Under the pieces are notes generated by a model that worked only from the letters and a program-made list of their open reading frames with translations, was not told where the DNA came from and made no database searches. The translations under genes were made by a program, and so were the position numbers. A stretch of 39,908 nt of DNA, taken from assembly GCA_036558265.1 (NCBI GenBank), contig DATBFY010000779.1, forward strand, positions 1 to 39,908, read 5' to 3'. The stretch comes from RYN-433 sp036558265. GTDB lineage: Bacteria; Planctomycetota; Phycisphaerae; Tepidisphaerales; Tepidisphaeraceae. The stretch's first letter is position 1; each line of letters opens with the position of its first letter. Below are positions 9,493 through 17,581 of this stretch, in pieces.

Positions 9493-10722
9493 TCACAGGA
9501 AGTCGACGCGCATCACGCTGCAGTCGTCGTTAAGGACCTCGCTGCCCCGGAGTTTCCGAGCGCGCTCGAGCACCCGATCGATCAGCGCATCCGAAGGGCC
9601 CGTCTCGGTCACGAACGCGTTGAAGTCGTCCTGCGTGTAGATGTCCCCCTCCGGCTCGCCAACCTCCACCGCGCCGTCGCTGTACAGCAGCAGGCGGGCG
9701 AACGCGGGCAGATCCACGGCGGCGTTTTCGAAGGGGATGAGGTCCGTCATGCCGATCACCGGACCCGGACCTTCAAGCGGATCAATCCTGGCGTCGGCGG
9801 CGCTGGCGCCGCAGAACAACAACGCCGGCGGGTGCCCGCCACCGCTGTACGTCAGTTTCCGTTGTTCCACCGCGTAGACGCCGTACCAGATCGTGAAGAA
9901 ATGCCCGCCGTGCCGTTCCATCTTGAAAACACTGTTCAGACCCGCCATTACCGCGGACGGATCGTAGAAATCCGTGTTCGGCAGCGTCCGGTGCGTGAGG
10001 ACGTTCAACACGCTTACCGCGAGCAACGACGAACCCACGCCATGTCCGCTCACGTCCAGCAGGTATACCGCCAGGTGCTTCTCGTCCAGCCAGTGATACC
10101 CGAAGGCATCTCCGCCAAGCTGGGTCGACGGGACGAATCGCCAGTCGATGCGGACCGGCCCCTGGTTCAACGTTTCGGGCAGCAACGAACGCACGTACTT
10201 CGCCGCCTCGGCGACCTCCTGTGCCAGTTGCCGCTCGCTCTCGGCCAGCTTCCGGTAGGCCTCGTTCCGCTGCAATTGCGCGACGTAGCCGCGGGAATGG
10301 TGACGGATGCGCGCAATCAGCTCGACCTTGTCCGGCAGCTTGACCAAATAGTCGTTGGCGCCCAGCCCGAACGCCTGCGCCTTGATGACGGGTTCCTCCT
10401 TGCTGGACAGCACGATCATCGGGATCTCGCGCGTCAGCGGGTTGGCGCGAAAGAACTTCAGCAGCGTGAGCCCGTCGATGTCGGGCATCACCAGATCCTG
10501 CAGGATGACCGTCGGCGACAGTCGCCCCGCAAGCTCCATCGCCTTGAGCGGTTCGTTGCAGAAGTGGAACTGGATGTCCGCCTCGCCGCGCAACATCTCC
10601 TTCACCGCGTGACCGACGATTGGCTGATCGTCGATCAGCAACACGACGACTCCGTCCCCCACCGGAGTCGACGCAGCGGCCTGCAATGGCTCTGTGGCGA
10701 TCGTGGACATGGAATCGTCCAT
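9493..10722 (-). CDS. Response regulator: WspR-like receiver fused to SpoIIE/RsbU-type PP2C phosphatase
   Basis: A 409-residue regulator. The receiver (about 24-145) has Asp31/Asp32, phosphoacceptor Asp76 in VILQDLVMPDIDG, and SSKEEP and ANDYLVKLPD blocks that closely resemble what I recall of the WspR receiver, including the following ARIRHHSR and a coiled-coil linker (about 150-185). WspR then has a GGDEF domain; this protein has a PP2C domain instead, with metal-binding aspartates in LGGDAFG, DVSGHG, YSDGAVE and NDDCSV, so it should be active. Such phosphatases usually dephosphorylate a STAS anti-sigma antagonist. It lies tail to tail with cheR. ATG 10722 is used; ATG 10710 (four residues later) is possible. 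The frame stays open much further upstream, but that part is antisense to recQ. Confidence 0.9.
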   Translation of the reverse strand: MDDSMSTIATEPLQAAASTPVGDGVVVLLIDDQPIVGHAVKEMLRGEADIQFHFCNEPLKAMELAGRLSPTVILQDLVMPDIDGLTLLKFFRANPLTREIPMIVLSSKEEPVIKAQAFGLGANDYLVKLPDKVELIARIRHHSRGYVAQLQRNEAYRKLAESERQLAQEVAEAAKYVRSLLPETLNQGPVRIDWRFVPSTQLGGDAFGYHWLDEKHLAVYLLDVSGHGVGSSLLAVSVLNVLTHRTLPNTDFYDPSAVMAGLNSVFKMERHGGHFFTIWYGVYAVEQRKLTYSGGGHPPALLFCGASAADARIDPLEGPGPVIGMTDLIPFENAAVDLPAFARLLLYSDGAVEVGEPEGDIYTQDDFNAFVTETGPSDALIDRVLERARKLRGSEVLNDDCSVMRVDFL

Positions 10723-10831
10723 TCTAGCCCGATACGCGACGAGTTGCGCCGGAGTGCCCACTTCAGTGGTGCCGAGGGGTTCGACAATCCAGGACTGATC
10801 AAGTACTCGTTTGCACCGCCGCAGAATTTCG

Positions 10832-10861
10832 TTGACAGAAACCAAACAGACACCGTACTCT
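10832..10861 (+). promoter_or_regulatory. Candidate recQ promoter giving a nearly leaderless mRNA
   Basis: A perfect -35 TTGACA (10832-10837) is followed after 18 bp by TACTCT (10856-10861), a weak -10. The start would be near 10868, one or two bases before ATG 10870, which has no Shine-Dalgarno sequence. The 147-bp gap also has to hold the promoter of the divergent receiver–phosphatase gene, which I could not pin down. Confidence 0.45.
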
Positions 10862-10869
10862 TTGCCGCC

Positions 10870-12825
10870 ATGGCGACCATGACCACTTCCCCAGCCGAAC
10901 TCCTCCAGCAGCGCTTCGGCTTTCCCGCGTTCCGGCCCGGCCAGGAAGCCGTCGTCTCCCGACTCCTCGATGGCCGGAGCGTGCTGGCCGTCTTCCCCAC
11001 CGGGGCGGGTAAGTCGCTCTGCTACCAGCTTCCCGCATTGATGCTCGACGGGACCACACTGGTCATCTCGCCGCTGATCGCGCTGATGAAGGACCAGATC
11101 GACTTCCTCAAAGCCCGGGGCATCGCCGCCGATCGACTCGACTCCACCCTCGAGTTCGAGGAATCCCGCCGTGTGCTGCGCGACCTGGCGGCGGGCCGGT
11201 TGAAGCTCCTCTACATCGCCCCCGAGCGACTGGCGTCGGAACGCTTCCTGCAATCGCTCAGGCGGATCGATATTTCGATGCTGGCCGTGGACGAGGCGCA
11301 CTGCATCAGCGAGTGGGGGCACAACTTCCGCCCCGACTATATGAAGCTTGCCTCCCTCGCGCGCAGCCTGAACGTCAGCCGCGTCCTGGCCCTGACCGCC
11401 ACCGCCACGCCCGACGTCGCCGACTCCATCGCCCGCGTCTTCGACATCGCCGACGATGACATCGTCAGGACGCCCTTTCACCGCCCAAATCTCACAATTC
11501 GCGTCACCCCCGCCGCCGCCGCTTCGAATGCTCAACCCGCTGCCCGCAACGCGTTCGTCCTTGACCGGATCCGCTCCCGCCCGCCCGGCCCGACCATCGT
11601 CTACGTCACGCTGCAGAAGACCGCCGAGGACGTCGCGGCATTTCTCAAGGCTGCCGGACTGCGCGCGTTGGCCTACCACGCCGGACTGAACGCCGAAACC
11701 CGCCATTCCGTGCAGGACACGTTCATGGAAAGCGGCGAGGCGATCGTGGTGGCGACGATCGCCTTCGGCATGGGCATCGACAAGCGCGACATCCGCTACG
11801 TCTACCACTACAACCTGCCCAAGAGCCTGGAGAATTATGCCCAGGAGATCGGCCGCGCCGGCCGCGACGGTCAACCCGCTATTTGCGAGTTGCTTGCCGA
11901 CCCCGCCGACCGCATCCCCCTCGAAAACTTCACCTACGGCGACACGCCCGGTTCCCGCGCCATCCACGCCCTTCTGTCCGAAATCTTCGACGGACAACGG
12001 ACCACCGGCGACGGACCGTTCGACGTCTCGGTCTACGACCTCTCCGGTCGGCACGACATCCGCCCGCTCGTCGTCGAAACCGTCCTGACCTACCTCGAGC
12101 TCGACGGCCTGATCGCCTCGACCGGACCGTTCTACGACGAGTACAAGTTTCAGCCCCTGCGCCCGTCCGGCCAGATGCTCGCGCGCTTCGATGCCGAGCG
12201 GCAGGCGTTCATCCGCGCCGTTCTCAAATGCGCCATCCCGGGAAAGACCTGGTTCAAGCTGGAGCTCACCCACGTCACGCGGGCGACCGGCGTCGATCGC
12301 CAGCGGATCGTCGCGGCGCTCAACTATCTCGAAGAGCAGGGGGATCTGAAGCTGCAGGTCGCCGGCGCCCGCCAGGGATATCGGATGCTAAGGCGAGACG
12401 CCGATCTCAATGCGCTGGCCGCGACCCTTGCCGATCGCTTCGGCCGCCGTGAGCGACGCGATCTCGAGCGCCTTTCCAAAGTTCTCGATTTCGCCGCACA
12501 CGACGACTGCCGCACGCGCTACCTCCTGAATTACTTCGGCGAATCGCTCGACAGAGCCTGCGGGCACTGCGACGCCTGCGCCGGCGACCGCCCATCCTCG
12601 CCCGTTCCCGCGGCCGCGCGCGAAATCGACGATCAGCAGCGACACGCGATCCGGGCCCTCAAATCCCAGCGCCACGCCGCCCTCGCGACCCCGCGACAAC
12701 TTGCCCGCTTCCTCTGCGGCATCACCTCTCCCGCCACCACGCGCGCCAAGCTCACCAAGTCCCACGAGTTCGCCATGCTCGCCGATCTCCCCTTCGCGAC
12801 CGTGCTGGAGGCCGTTAAACGATGA
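10870..12825 (+). CDS. recQ: ATP-dependent DNA helicase RecQ
   Basis: A 651-residue superfamily 2 helicase that unwinds DNA 3' to 5' in recombination and fork repair. Motif I is FPTGAGKS with Lys48; motif II is DEAH (141-144) in AVDEAHCISEWGHNFRPDY, the RecQ form; motif III is LTATATP; motif VI is QEIGRAGRDG. The zinc-binding cysteines are 547, 564, 567 and 570 (ACGHCDAC), and a winged-helix region lies between the helicase core and these. The last 60 residues do not look like a normal HRDC domain. No Shine-Dalgarno precedes ATG 10870 or the in-frame ATG 10879. The stop overlaps the next start as ATGA. Confidence 0.96.
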   Translation: MATMTTSPAELLQQRFGFPAFRPGQEAVVSRLLDGRSVLAVFPTGAGKSLCYQLPALMLDGTTLVISPLIALMKDQIDFLKARGIAADRLDSTLEFEESRRVLRDLAAGRLKLLYIAPERLASERFLQSLRRIDISMLAVDEAHCISEWGHNFRPDYMKLASLARSLNVSRVLALTATATPDVADSIARVFDIADDDIVRTPFHRPNLTIRVTPAAAASNAQPAARNAFVLDRIRSRPPGPTIVYVTLQKTAEDVAAFLKAAGLRALAYHAGLNAETRHSVQDTFMESGEAIVVATIAFGMGIDKRDIRYVYHYNLPKSLENYAQEIGRAGRDGQPAICELLADPADRIPLENFTYGDTPGSRAIHALLSEIFDGQRTTGDGPFDVSVYDLSGRHDIRPLVVETVLTYLELDGLIASTGPFYDEYKFQPLRPSGQMLARFDAERQAFIRAVLKCAIPGKTWFKLELTHVTRATGVDRQRIVAALNYLEEQGDLKLQVAGARQGYRMLRRDADLNALAATLADRFGRRERRDLERLSKVLDFAAHDDCRTRYLLNYFGESLDRACGHCDACAGDRPSSPVPAAAREIDDQQRHAIRALKSQRHAALATPRQLARFLCGITSPATTRAKLTKSHEFAMLADLPFATVLEAVKR

Positions 12826-13913
12826 AGCGCACCCTCGGCATTCGAATCCTGCTGGCGATCCTTTCGCTTTGCGCGCGGCACCTGTGCATCGCGCAGCCGA
12901 TGGACCGCATCACCCTCTCGCCCGACGGAACCTCCTTCATTACCGTCTCGGGCAAGCCCTTCCATCCCTGGGGCTTCAATTACGACCGGGATTTCAAGAT
13001 GCGGCTGCTCGAGGACTACTGGGCAGCCGAGTGGGACACGGTCGTCGCGGACTTCGGCGAGATGAGGTCGCTGGGCGCCAACACCGTCCGCATTCACCTC
13101 CAGTTCGCCCGCTTCATGACCGCGGCAGACAAGCCCGACGAACCGGCGCTCGCGAAGCTCCGCAAGCTTCTTGCGCTGGCAGAACGGGAGGATCTGTACC
13201 TCGACATCACCGGCCTCGCGTGCTACCGGCGCGCCGATGTGCCCGACTGGTACGCCGACCTTGACGAGCACGCCCGCTGGGCCGCGCAGGCGAGCTTCTG
13301 GTCGGCGATCGCCGCGGCGTGCAGCCAGTCGCCCGCCGTCTTCTGCTACGACCTGGTCAATGAACCGGCGGTTCCCTCCAAGCCGCTTGCCGCGCGGCAC
13401 TGGCTGATCGGCGATCTGGGCCCGTTCACCTACTGCCAGTTCCTCACGCTCGACCCCGCCGGGCGCGCCGGGGACGACATCGCTCGCGCCTGGGCGCGGC
13501 AGATGATCGCTGCCATCCGCAAGCACGACCCCAAGCGCCTCGTCACGCTCGGAATGCTCCCCAACACCCTGCGGGACTCGCCGAAGGGTTCATGCGGCTT
13601 TGACGTGGACGCGATCGCGAAGGATCTGGATTTCGTCGCCGTTCACTTCTATCCCGAGTCTGGCAAGTTCGAGCGCGACCTGGCGTGGCTCAAGCGCTTT
13701 GCCGTCGGCAAGCCCCTGGTCGTGGAGGAGACCTTTCCGTTGGGATGCAAGCCGGGCGAGCTCGGGCAGTTCATCGATCGGGCATCGGCCGTCAACGGCT
13801 GGATCTCGTTCTATTGGGGACGCTCACCGGTCGAGCTTTCCGCAAGTAAGAACGTCGCCGACGCGATTACGGCCGACTGGCTCGACACGTTTCAGAAGCA
13901 TCGTCCCCCATGA
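12822..13913 (+). CDS. Secreted glycoside hydrolase, GH5-like (TIM-barrel)
   Basis: A 363-residue exported protein. Residues 1-25 form a signal peptide (KRTLGIRILLAILSLCARHL, cleavage near AQP). The body has GH-A clan landmarks: GFNYDRDFKMRLLEDYW, a LGANTVRIHLQF strand, acid/base Glu181 in DLVNEPAVP after the fourth strand, and a nucleophile Glu302 or Glu303 in PLVVEETFPLG. This is the pattern of cellulase/mannanase-type GH5 proteins; the substrate cannot be told. It overlaps recQ by four bases (ATGA), an unlikely functional partner, so the coupling is probably a matter of genome compaction. It ends 18 bp from a convergent gene. Confidence 0.8.
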   Translation: MKRTLGIRILLAILSLCARHLCIAQPMDRITLSPDGTSFITVSGKPFHPWGFNYDRDFKMRLLEDYWAAEWDTVVADFGEMRSLGANTVRIHLQFARFMTAADKPDEPALAKLRKLLALAEREDLYLDITGLACYRRADVPDWYADLDEHARWAAQASFWSAIAAACSQSPAVFCYDLVNEPAVPSKPLAARHWLIGDLGPFTYCQFLTLDPAGRAGDDIARAWARQMIAAIRKHDPKRLVTLGMLPNTLRDSPKGSCGFDVDAIAKDLDFVAVHFYPESGKFERDLAWLKRFAVGKPLVVEETFPLGCKPGELGQFIDRASAVNGWISFYWGRSPVELSASKNVADAITADWLDTFQKHRPP

Positions 13914-13931
13914 TTGGCGCGTGCATGGACA

Positions 13932-14747
13932 TCACGACTTGTGCCCGAACGTTGCGCTCAGGCGCACGTCGGGCGTCGTGCTGATCTTCAGATCCCGCAG
14001 CGCCACGTCGCCCAGTGAGAAGGCCATGAGCGAGACGCGTCGTCCCTCATAGGGCTTAAGTTTGCCCTGGATCATCCCCGCGGCCATTCCACCGATCACT
14101 CCCTCGCCGCTGGCGGACAAACCCGACAGCGTCGCGACCAGGCCCTCGTCCACGTCCGCCCGACCTTGGACGTTGATCACGCCGCTCATGAACAGCTTCT
14201 TCGCCTTGACGCGCACGTTGACGGCCAGCGACCGGTCCGCGGGAGCGTCCAGCCTGACGTCCAGATCCTGGATGGTCACACCCTGCTGGCTGGCGGCGGC
14301 GGACGCGGCTGCCAGGAGCAACGAGCGCAGATCATCCCGGGCGATCGTCACCTCCACGCGCCCGTCCCGCGCGTCGGCAAGCACGAGCAGGGGGTTGCCG
14401 TCGGCGTCTTGCGCGAAGTCGAGCCGGAGCCCCTCGGAGTGCAGGTCTAAACTCGCCTTGCCCGATTGGTAGAAAATCGGATGTCCCGACACGTCCAGCC
14501 GACCGAGCGTGATGCCCGGCAGGCGCTGGCCGGTCGGAACCGGGCGCGGCGGGGGGGGCTGATCGGCCTTGACGGTCGCGCCGCTCAAGTCAATCCTGAT
14601 CGAAGCGACATCGGGAAAGGTCCCGCCTTCGACCGAGACACCGGCGCCTGTCGGCGCGAACGTGACCACGCGGGCCAGCGCATCCTGGATCGCGGCGCGA
14701 AGTTCGTCGTTGGAGGTTGGAAAGGTTTTACCGGCAAGGGGGAACAT
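13932..14747 (-). CDS. Uncharacterised protein, DUF2993/LmeA-like features
   Basis: A 271-residue protein without clear signal peptide or membrane segment. It is built of repeated beta-strand patterns such as SIRIDLSGATVK, DLHSEGLRLDF, GRVEVTIARDDLRSLLLAA and VRVKAKKLFMSGVINVQG, ending in GDVALRDLKISTTPDVRLSATFG. The mix of strands with a 'DLRSLL' helix recalls the DUF2993/LmeA lipid-binding family, but the match is by eye and weak. A Pro-rich linker (PPPPRPVP) sits near residue 85. The ATG has GGAG six bases upstream. A possible -10 (TATGAT, 14803-14798) lies about 50 bases upstream without a clear -35. Confidence 0.6.
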   Translation of the reverse strand: MFPLAGKTFPTSNDELRAAIQDALARVVTFAPTGAGVSVEGGTFPDVASIRIDLSGATVKADQPPPPRPVPTGQRLPGITLGRLDVSGHPIFYQSGKASLDLHSEGLRLDFAQDADGNPLLVLADARDGRVEVTIARDDLRSLLLAAASAAASQQGVTIQDLDVRLDAPADRSLAVNVRVKAKKLFMSGVINVQGRADVDEGLVATLSGLSASGEGVIGGMAAGMIQGKLKPYEGRRVSLMAFSLGDVALRDLKISTTPDVRLSATFGHKS

Positions 14748-14916
14748 GGCATCTCCGTCCGACGGGCCGTCAACGTGCCGACCATCCGCGGCGGAACATC
14801 ATACTCGCCGCGCCGGGCGACGCGAGGATGCCCGCGCGACCCGCCTGCCGAGGTGGGCGTGCGTGTTCCCTTTCCGACGCGTCCCGCTAACATGCTCGGC
14901 TCAACATCGGAGCAGC

Positions 14917-15219
14917 ATGTTCATCCACACCGTGTATTTTTACTTGAAGCCCGGCACCAGCGACGACGCCCGCGCCCAACTCGTCCACGATTGCCGCGAA
15001 TACCTGGGCAAGATCCCCACCATCCGCCACCTGTGGGTCGGCCTGCCCGCCATGACCCCGCGCGAGGTCGTCGACAATTCCTACGGCGTCGGCCTCACCG
15101 TCGTCCTAAACGACCACAAGGGCCACGACGTGTACCAGGAACACTCGCTCCACAAAGACTTCATTGCCCGAAACAAGGAGCACTGGGCGCGGGTGCAGAT
15201 CTATGATCATATTGCCTGA
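14917..15219 (+). CDS. Stress-responsive alpha/beta-barrel (Dabb) domain protein
   Basis: A 100-residue single-domain protein of the dimeric alpha-beta barrel type. Hallmarks are the opening FIHTVYFYLKPGTSDDARAQL, the middle YGVGLTVVLNDHKGHDVYQEHSLHKDFIARN and a final strand VQIYDH. The family's biochemical role is mostly unknown; members occur as stress proteins and in some cyclases. GGAG lies four bases before ATG 14917, which decides the start; the longer open frame upstream has no support. The gene ends two bases before hisD, so the two are probably co-transcribed. A possible -10 (TAACAT, 14887-14892) is upstream. Confidence 0.88.
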   Translation: MFIHTVYFYLKPGTSDDARAQLVHDCREYLGKIPTIRHLWVGLPAMTPREVVDNSYGVGLTVVLNDHKGHDVYQEHSLHKDFIARNKEHWARVQIYDHIA

Positions 15220-15221
15220 CC

Positions 15222-16547
15222 ATGATTCCCGTCTTCAAATTCTCTGATGATGCCGACCGGAAGCGCATCGAAGCGCTTCTGGGGCGCCTTCGCCTGGACC
15301 CGCGCGACGTCGCCCTCAACCGTGGCGAGCGCGCCAAACAGGCCGCCGCCGTCAACGACATCCTCGCCGACGTTGCCCAGCGCGGTGACCAGGCGATCGT
15401 CGATTCCGCGCGCAAGTTCGACGATCCCGATTTCACCGCCGACCAGATCCGCGTCACTCAGGATCAGATGCGCGACGCCCACGCGCGCGTGCCCGGTGAT
15501 CTCCTCACCGGCCTCCGCCGCTCCATCGCCCAGGTCAAGGAATACCAGGTCAAGATCCTTCCCAAGCCCCCGGCCCCGGTCGTCCGCGGCGGCGTCGAGC
15601 TGGGCCTGCGCTTCACGCCGCTCAACAGCGCCGGCCTCTACTTCCCCGGCGGTAAGGCGGCTTATCCGTCGAGCCTTATCATGCTCGCCGTCCCCGCCCA
15701 GGTCGCCGGCGTCAAGCAGATCGTCGTCGCCACGCCCCCCAGCAAGTACGGCCGCAGCGACCTGGTCCTCGCCGCCTGCGCCGAGCTGGGCCTCACTCAC
15801 GTCTACCGCGCCGGCGGCGCCGCCGCGATCGCCGCAATGGCCTTCGGCACTGACACCATTCCCGCCGTCGACAAGATCGTCGGCCCCGGCAATGCTTATG
15901 TTCAACTCGCCAAGCGCGCCTTGGCCGGATGCGTCGGCCTCGACGGCTACCTTGGCCCCAGCGAGATCGTCGTGATCGCCGACGACAGCGGCAATCCCGC
16001 CTTCATTGCCTCCGATCTGATCGCCCAGGCCGAGCACGACCCGGGAAGCTGCTTCCTCCTGACCACCAGCGAAAAGCTCGCCACTGCCGTCGTTGAAGAG
16101 CTCAAGTGTCAAACCGCCACGCTCGAGCGCCTCCCGGCGATCGAGAAGTCGCTCAAGAACGACAGCGCGACCATCGTAGATCCATCCCTCGATCGATTGA
16201 TCGACCTCGCCAACCGCTTCGCCGCCGAACACGTCAACGTTCAGACCCGGGACGACAAGGCCGTCCTCGACAAGCTGACTCACGCCGGCGCCATCTTCGT
16301 CGGCCCATACTCCCCCGTGGCGGCGGGCGATTACATCGCCGGCCCCAGTCATTGCCTCCCCACCAACACCACCGCGCGCTTCTCCAGCGGCATCAGCGTC
16401 TACGAGTTCCTCAAGCGCACCGGCGTCGCCCGCTACGACGCCAACGGACTCGCTGCCGACGCACCTCATATCATCGCCCTCGCCAATGCCGAACACCTTG
16501 ACGGCCACGCCGCCAGCATCCGCGCCCGACAACAGTCCACCCGCTGA
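15222..16547 (+). CDS. hisD: Histidinol dehydrogenase
   Basis: Zinc enzyme of the last two steps of histidine synthesis: oxidises L-histidinol to L-histidine with two NAD+. Full length at 441 residues. Numbering is about +10 relative to the E. coli enzyme, and the metal ligands are all in place: Gln269 and His272 in QAEHDPGS, Asp370 in GDYIAGPSH, His429 in EHLDGH. The glycine-rich TPLNSAGLYFPGGKAAYPSS and DKIVGPGNAYV blocks are conserved. It follows the Dabb gene by two bases. The other his genes here (hisC, hisB) are about 1 kb downstream, after a nucleotidyltransferase gene. Confidence 0.97.
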   Translation: MIPVFKFSDDADRKRIEALLGRLRLDPRDVALNRGERAKQAAAVNDILADVAQRGDQAIVDSARKFDDPDFTADQIRVTQDQMRDAHARVPGDLLTGLRRSIAQVKEYQVKILPKPPAPVVRGGVELGLRFTPLNSAGLYFPGGKAAYPSSLIMLAVPAQVAGVKQIVVATPPSKYGRSDLVLAACAELGLTHVYRAGGAAAIAAMAFGTDTIPAVDKIVGPGNAYVQLAKRALAGCVGLDGYLGPSEIVVIADDSGNPAFIASDLIAQAEHDPGSCFLLTTSEKLATAVVEELKCQTATLERLPAIEKSLKNDSATIVDPSLDRLIDLANRFAAEHVNVQTRDDKAVLDKLTHAGAIFVGPYSPVAAGDYIAGPSHCLPTNTTARFSSGISVYEFLKRTGVARYDANGLAADAPHIIALANAEHLDGHAASIRARQQSTR

Positions 16548-16555
16548 ATTGCAAA

Positions 16556-16592
16556 CCCTCGCCCGGTACTCCGGTGGGCAGGATGAGGTTTT
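16556..16592. repeat. Degraded copy of CCGGTACTCCGG palindromic repeat
   Basis: The stretch CCCTCGCCCGGTACTCCGG followed by GGGCAGGATGAGGTTTTTT matches, with losses, the longer copy at 35736-35785. It lies in the 85-bp gap after hisD. Shared core: CCCGGTACTCCGG and the tail GATGAGGTTTT/GGTGAGGTTTT. Confidence 0.6.
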
Positions 16593-16632
16593 TTCCCGGC
16601 ATCGCCTTTGCTTGCCCCCAGCGAGCCCCTCT

Positions 16633-17436
16633 ATGGACCCGGACCAACCCGACGAACCCGCCGCCCAACTCGATCAACCCACCAAAGATTTCTACCTATG
16701 CGCCCTCGACCTCCTCGATCACGCCCAGGTCCCCTACGTCGTCGCCGGCGCCTACGCCCTGGCCTGCCACGCACAGATCGTCAGGCACACCAAGGACTTG
16801 GACGTCTTCCTCAAGCGCGCCGACGTCCGCCGCGCCATGAACGCGTTCGAGCGCGCGGGCTTTCGTGCCGAGCGCACCCACCCCCATTGGCTCGCCAAGG
16901 CGTTCGACCAGCGCGATGACGCGTTCGTCGATATGATCTTCCGCTCCGCCAACGGACTGTGCGAGGTTGACGATGACTGGCTCGCCCGGGGCGTGCCCGG
17001 CCACGTCCTCGGCCGCCCCACCCGCATCTGCCCCGCCGAGGAGATGATCTGGTCCAAGTCGTTCGTGATGGCCCGCGAGCGTTTCGACGGCGCTGACATC
17101 TATCACATCCTCCGCGCCCGCGGCAAAGAGCTCGATTGGGATCGCCTCCTCCAGCGCTTCGACGGTTACGAGCAACTGCTGCTCGCCCACCTGATGATGT
17201 ACCGCTTCGTCTACCCCTCCAAGCCCGAACACGTGCCCGACGACGTGATCGACCGCCTGCATGCCCGCATCCGCCTGCCGATCCCCGCGCGCGACAAGGT
17301 TTGCCGCGGCACGCTGCTCTCCTGGGACCAGTACGAGCCGGACCTGCGACGCTGGGGATACGAAGACGCGCGCCTCCAACCCTACGGAAATCTGACGCAC
17401 GACGAAATTGACCAATGGACCCGCGCCCCCAAGTAG
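16633..17436 (+). CDS. Nucleotidyltransferase-fold protein (AbiEii/MNT-like)
   Basis: A 267-residue protein. The N-terminal half has the minimal nucleotidyltransferase signature: YVVAGAYALACHAQIVRHTKDLDVFLK, with the metal-binding pair Asp55 and Asp57, then FVDMIFRSANGL, giving a third candidate acidic position. The C-terminal part (ICPAEEMIWSKSFVMARERFDGADIYHILRA) resembles the helical part of AbiEii-like and related transferases. Substrate unknown; could be a nucleotide-transfer toxin, an antibiotic-type transferase or a housekeeping enzyme. No antitoxin gene adjoins it. Its place between hisD and hisC is odd. The start is the first in-frame ATG past hisD and has no strong Shine-Dalgarno. 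Confidence 0.72.
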   Translation: MDPDQPDEPAAQLDQPTKDFYLCALDLLDHAQVPYVVAGAYALACHAQIVRHTKDLDVFLKRADVRRAMNAFERAGFRAERTHPHWLAKAFDQRDDAFVDMIFRSANGLCEVDDDWLARGVPGHVLGRPTRICPAEEMIWSKSFVMARERFDGADIYHILRARGKELDWDRLLQRFDGYEQLLLAHLMMYRFVYPSKPEHVPDDVIDRLHARIRLPIPARDKVCRGTLLSWDQYEPDLRRWGYEDARLQPYGNLTHDEIDQWTRAPK

Positions 17437-17566
17437 CTCCGACCGCGCCGAACGTTTCGCGCGATCGACGCGAAGATCTTCTAACCCCGGCAACGCCGCC
17501 ATCCGATAACACTCACAAGCGCGAAAGAGATTCTCGCCATCGCGCGCGCCCATGACTCCCCGCCGA

Positions 17567-17575
17567 TGTTATAAT
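17567..17575 (+). promoter_or_regulatory. Extended -10 promoter of hisC, leaderless arrangement
   Basis: TGT directly before a perfect TATAAT (17570-17575) makes an extended -10 element; no good -35 is needed or seen. The predicted transcription start is about 17582, which is the A of the hisC ATG. There is no Shine-Dalgarno. This suggests a leaderless hisC-hisB transcript separate from hisD. Confidence 0.65.
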
Positions 17576-17581
17576 CACGCC

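Noticed and set aside
10723..12273. Long upstream extension of the minus-strand receiver–phosphatase frame, lying antisense to recQ
   Set aside because: Its translation is Gly/Asp/Val-rich without any domain, while the other strand encodes a clear RecQ; such open antisense frames are common in GC-rich DNA.
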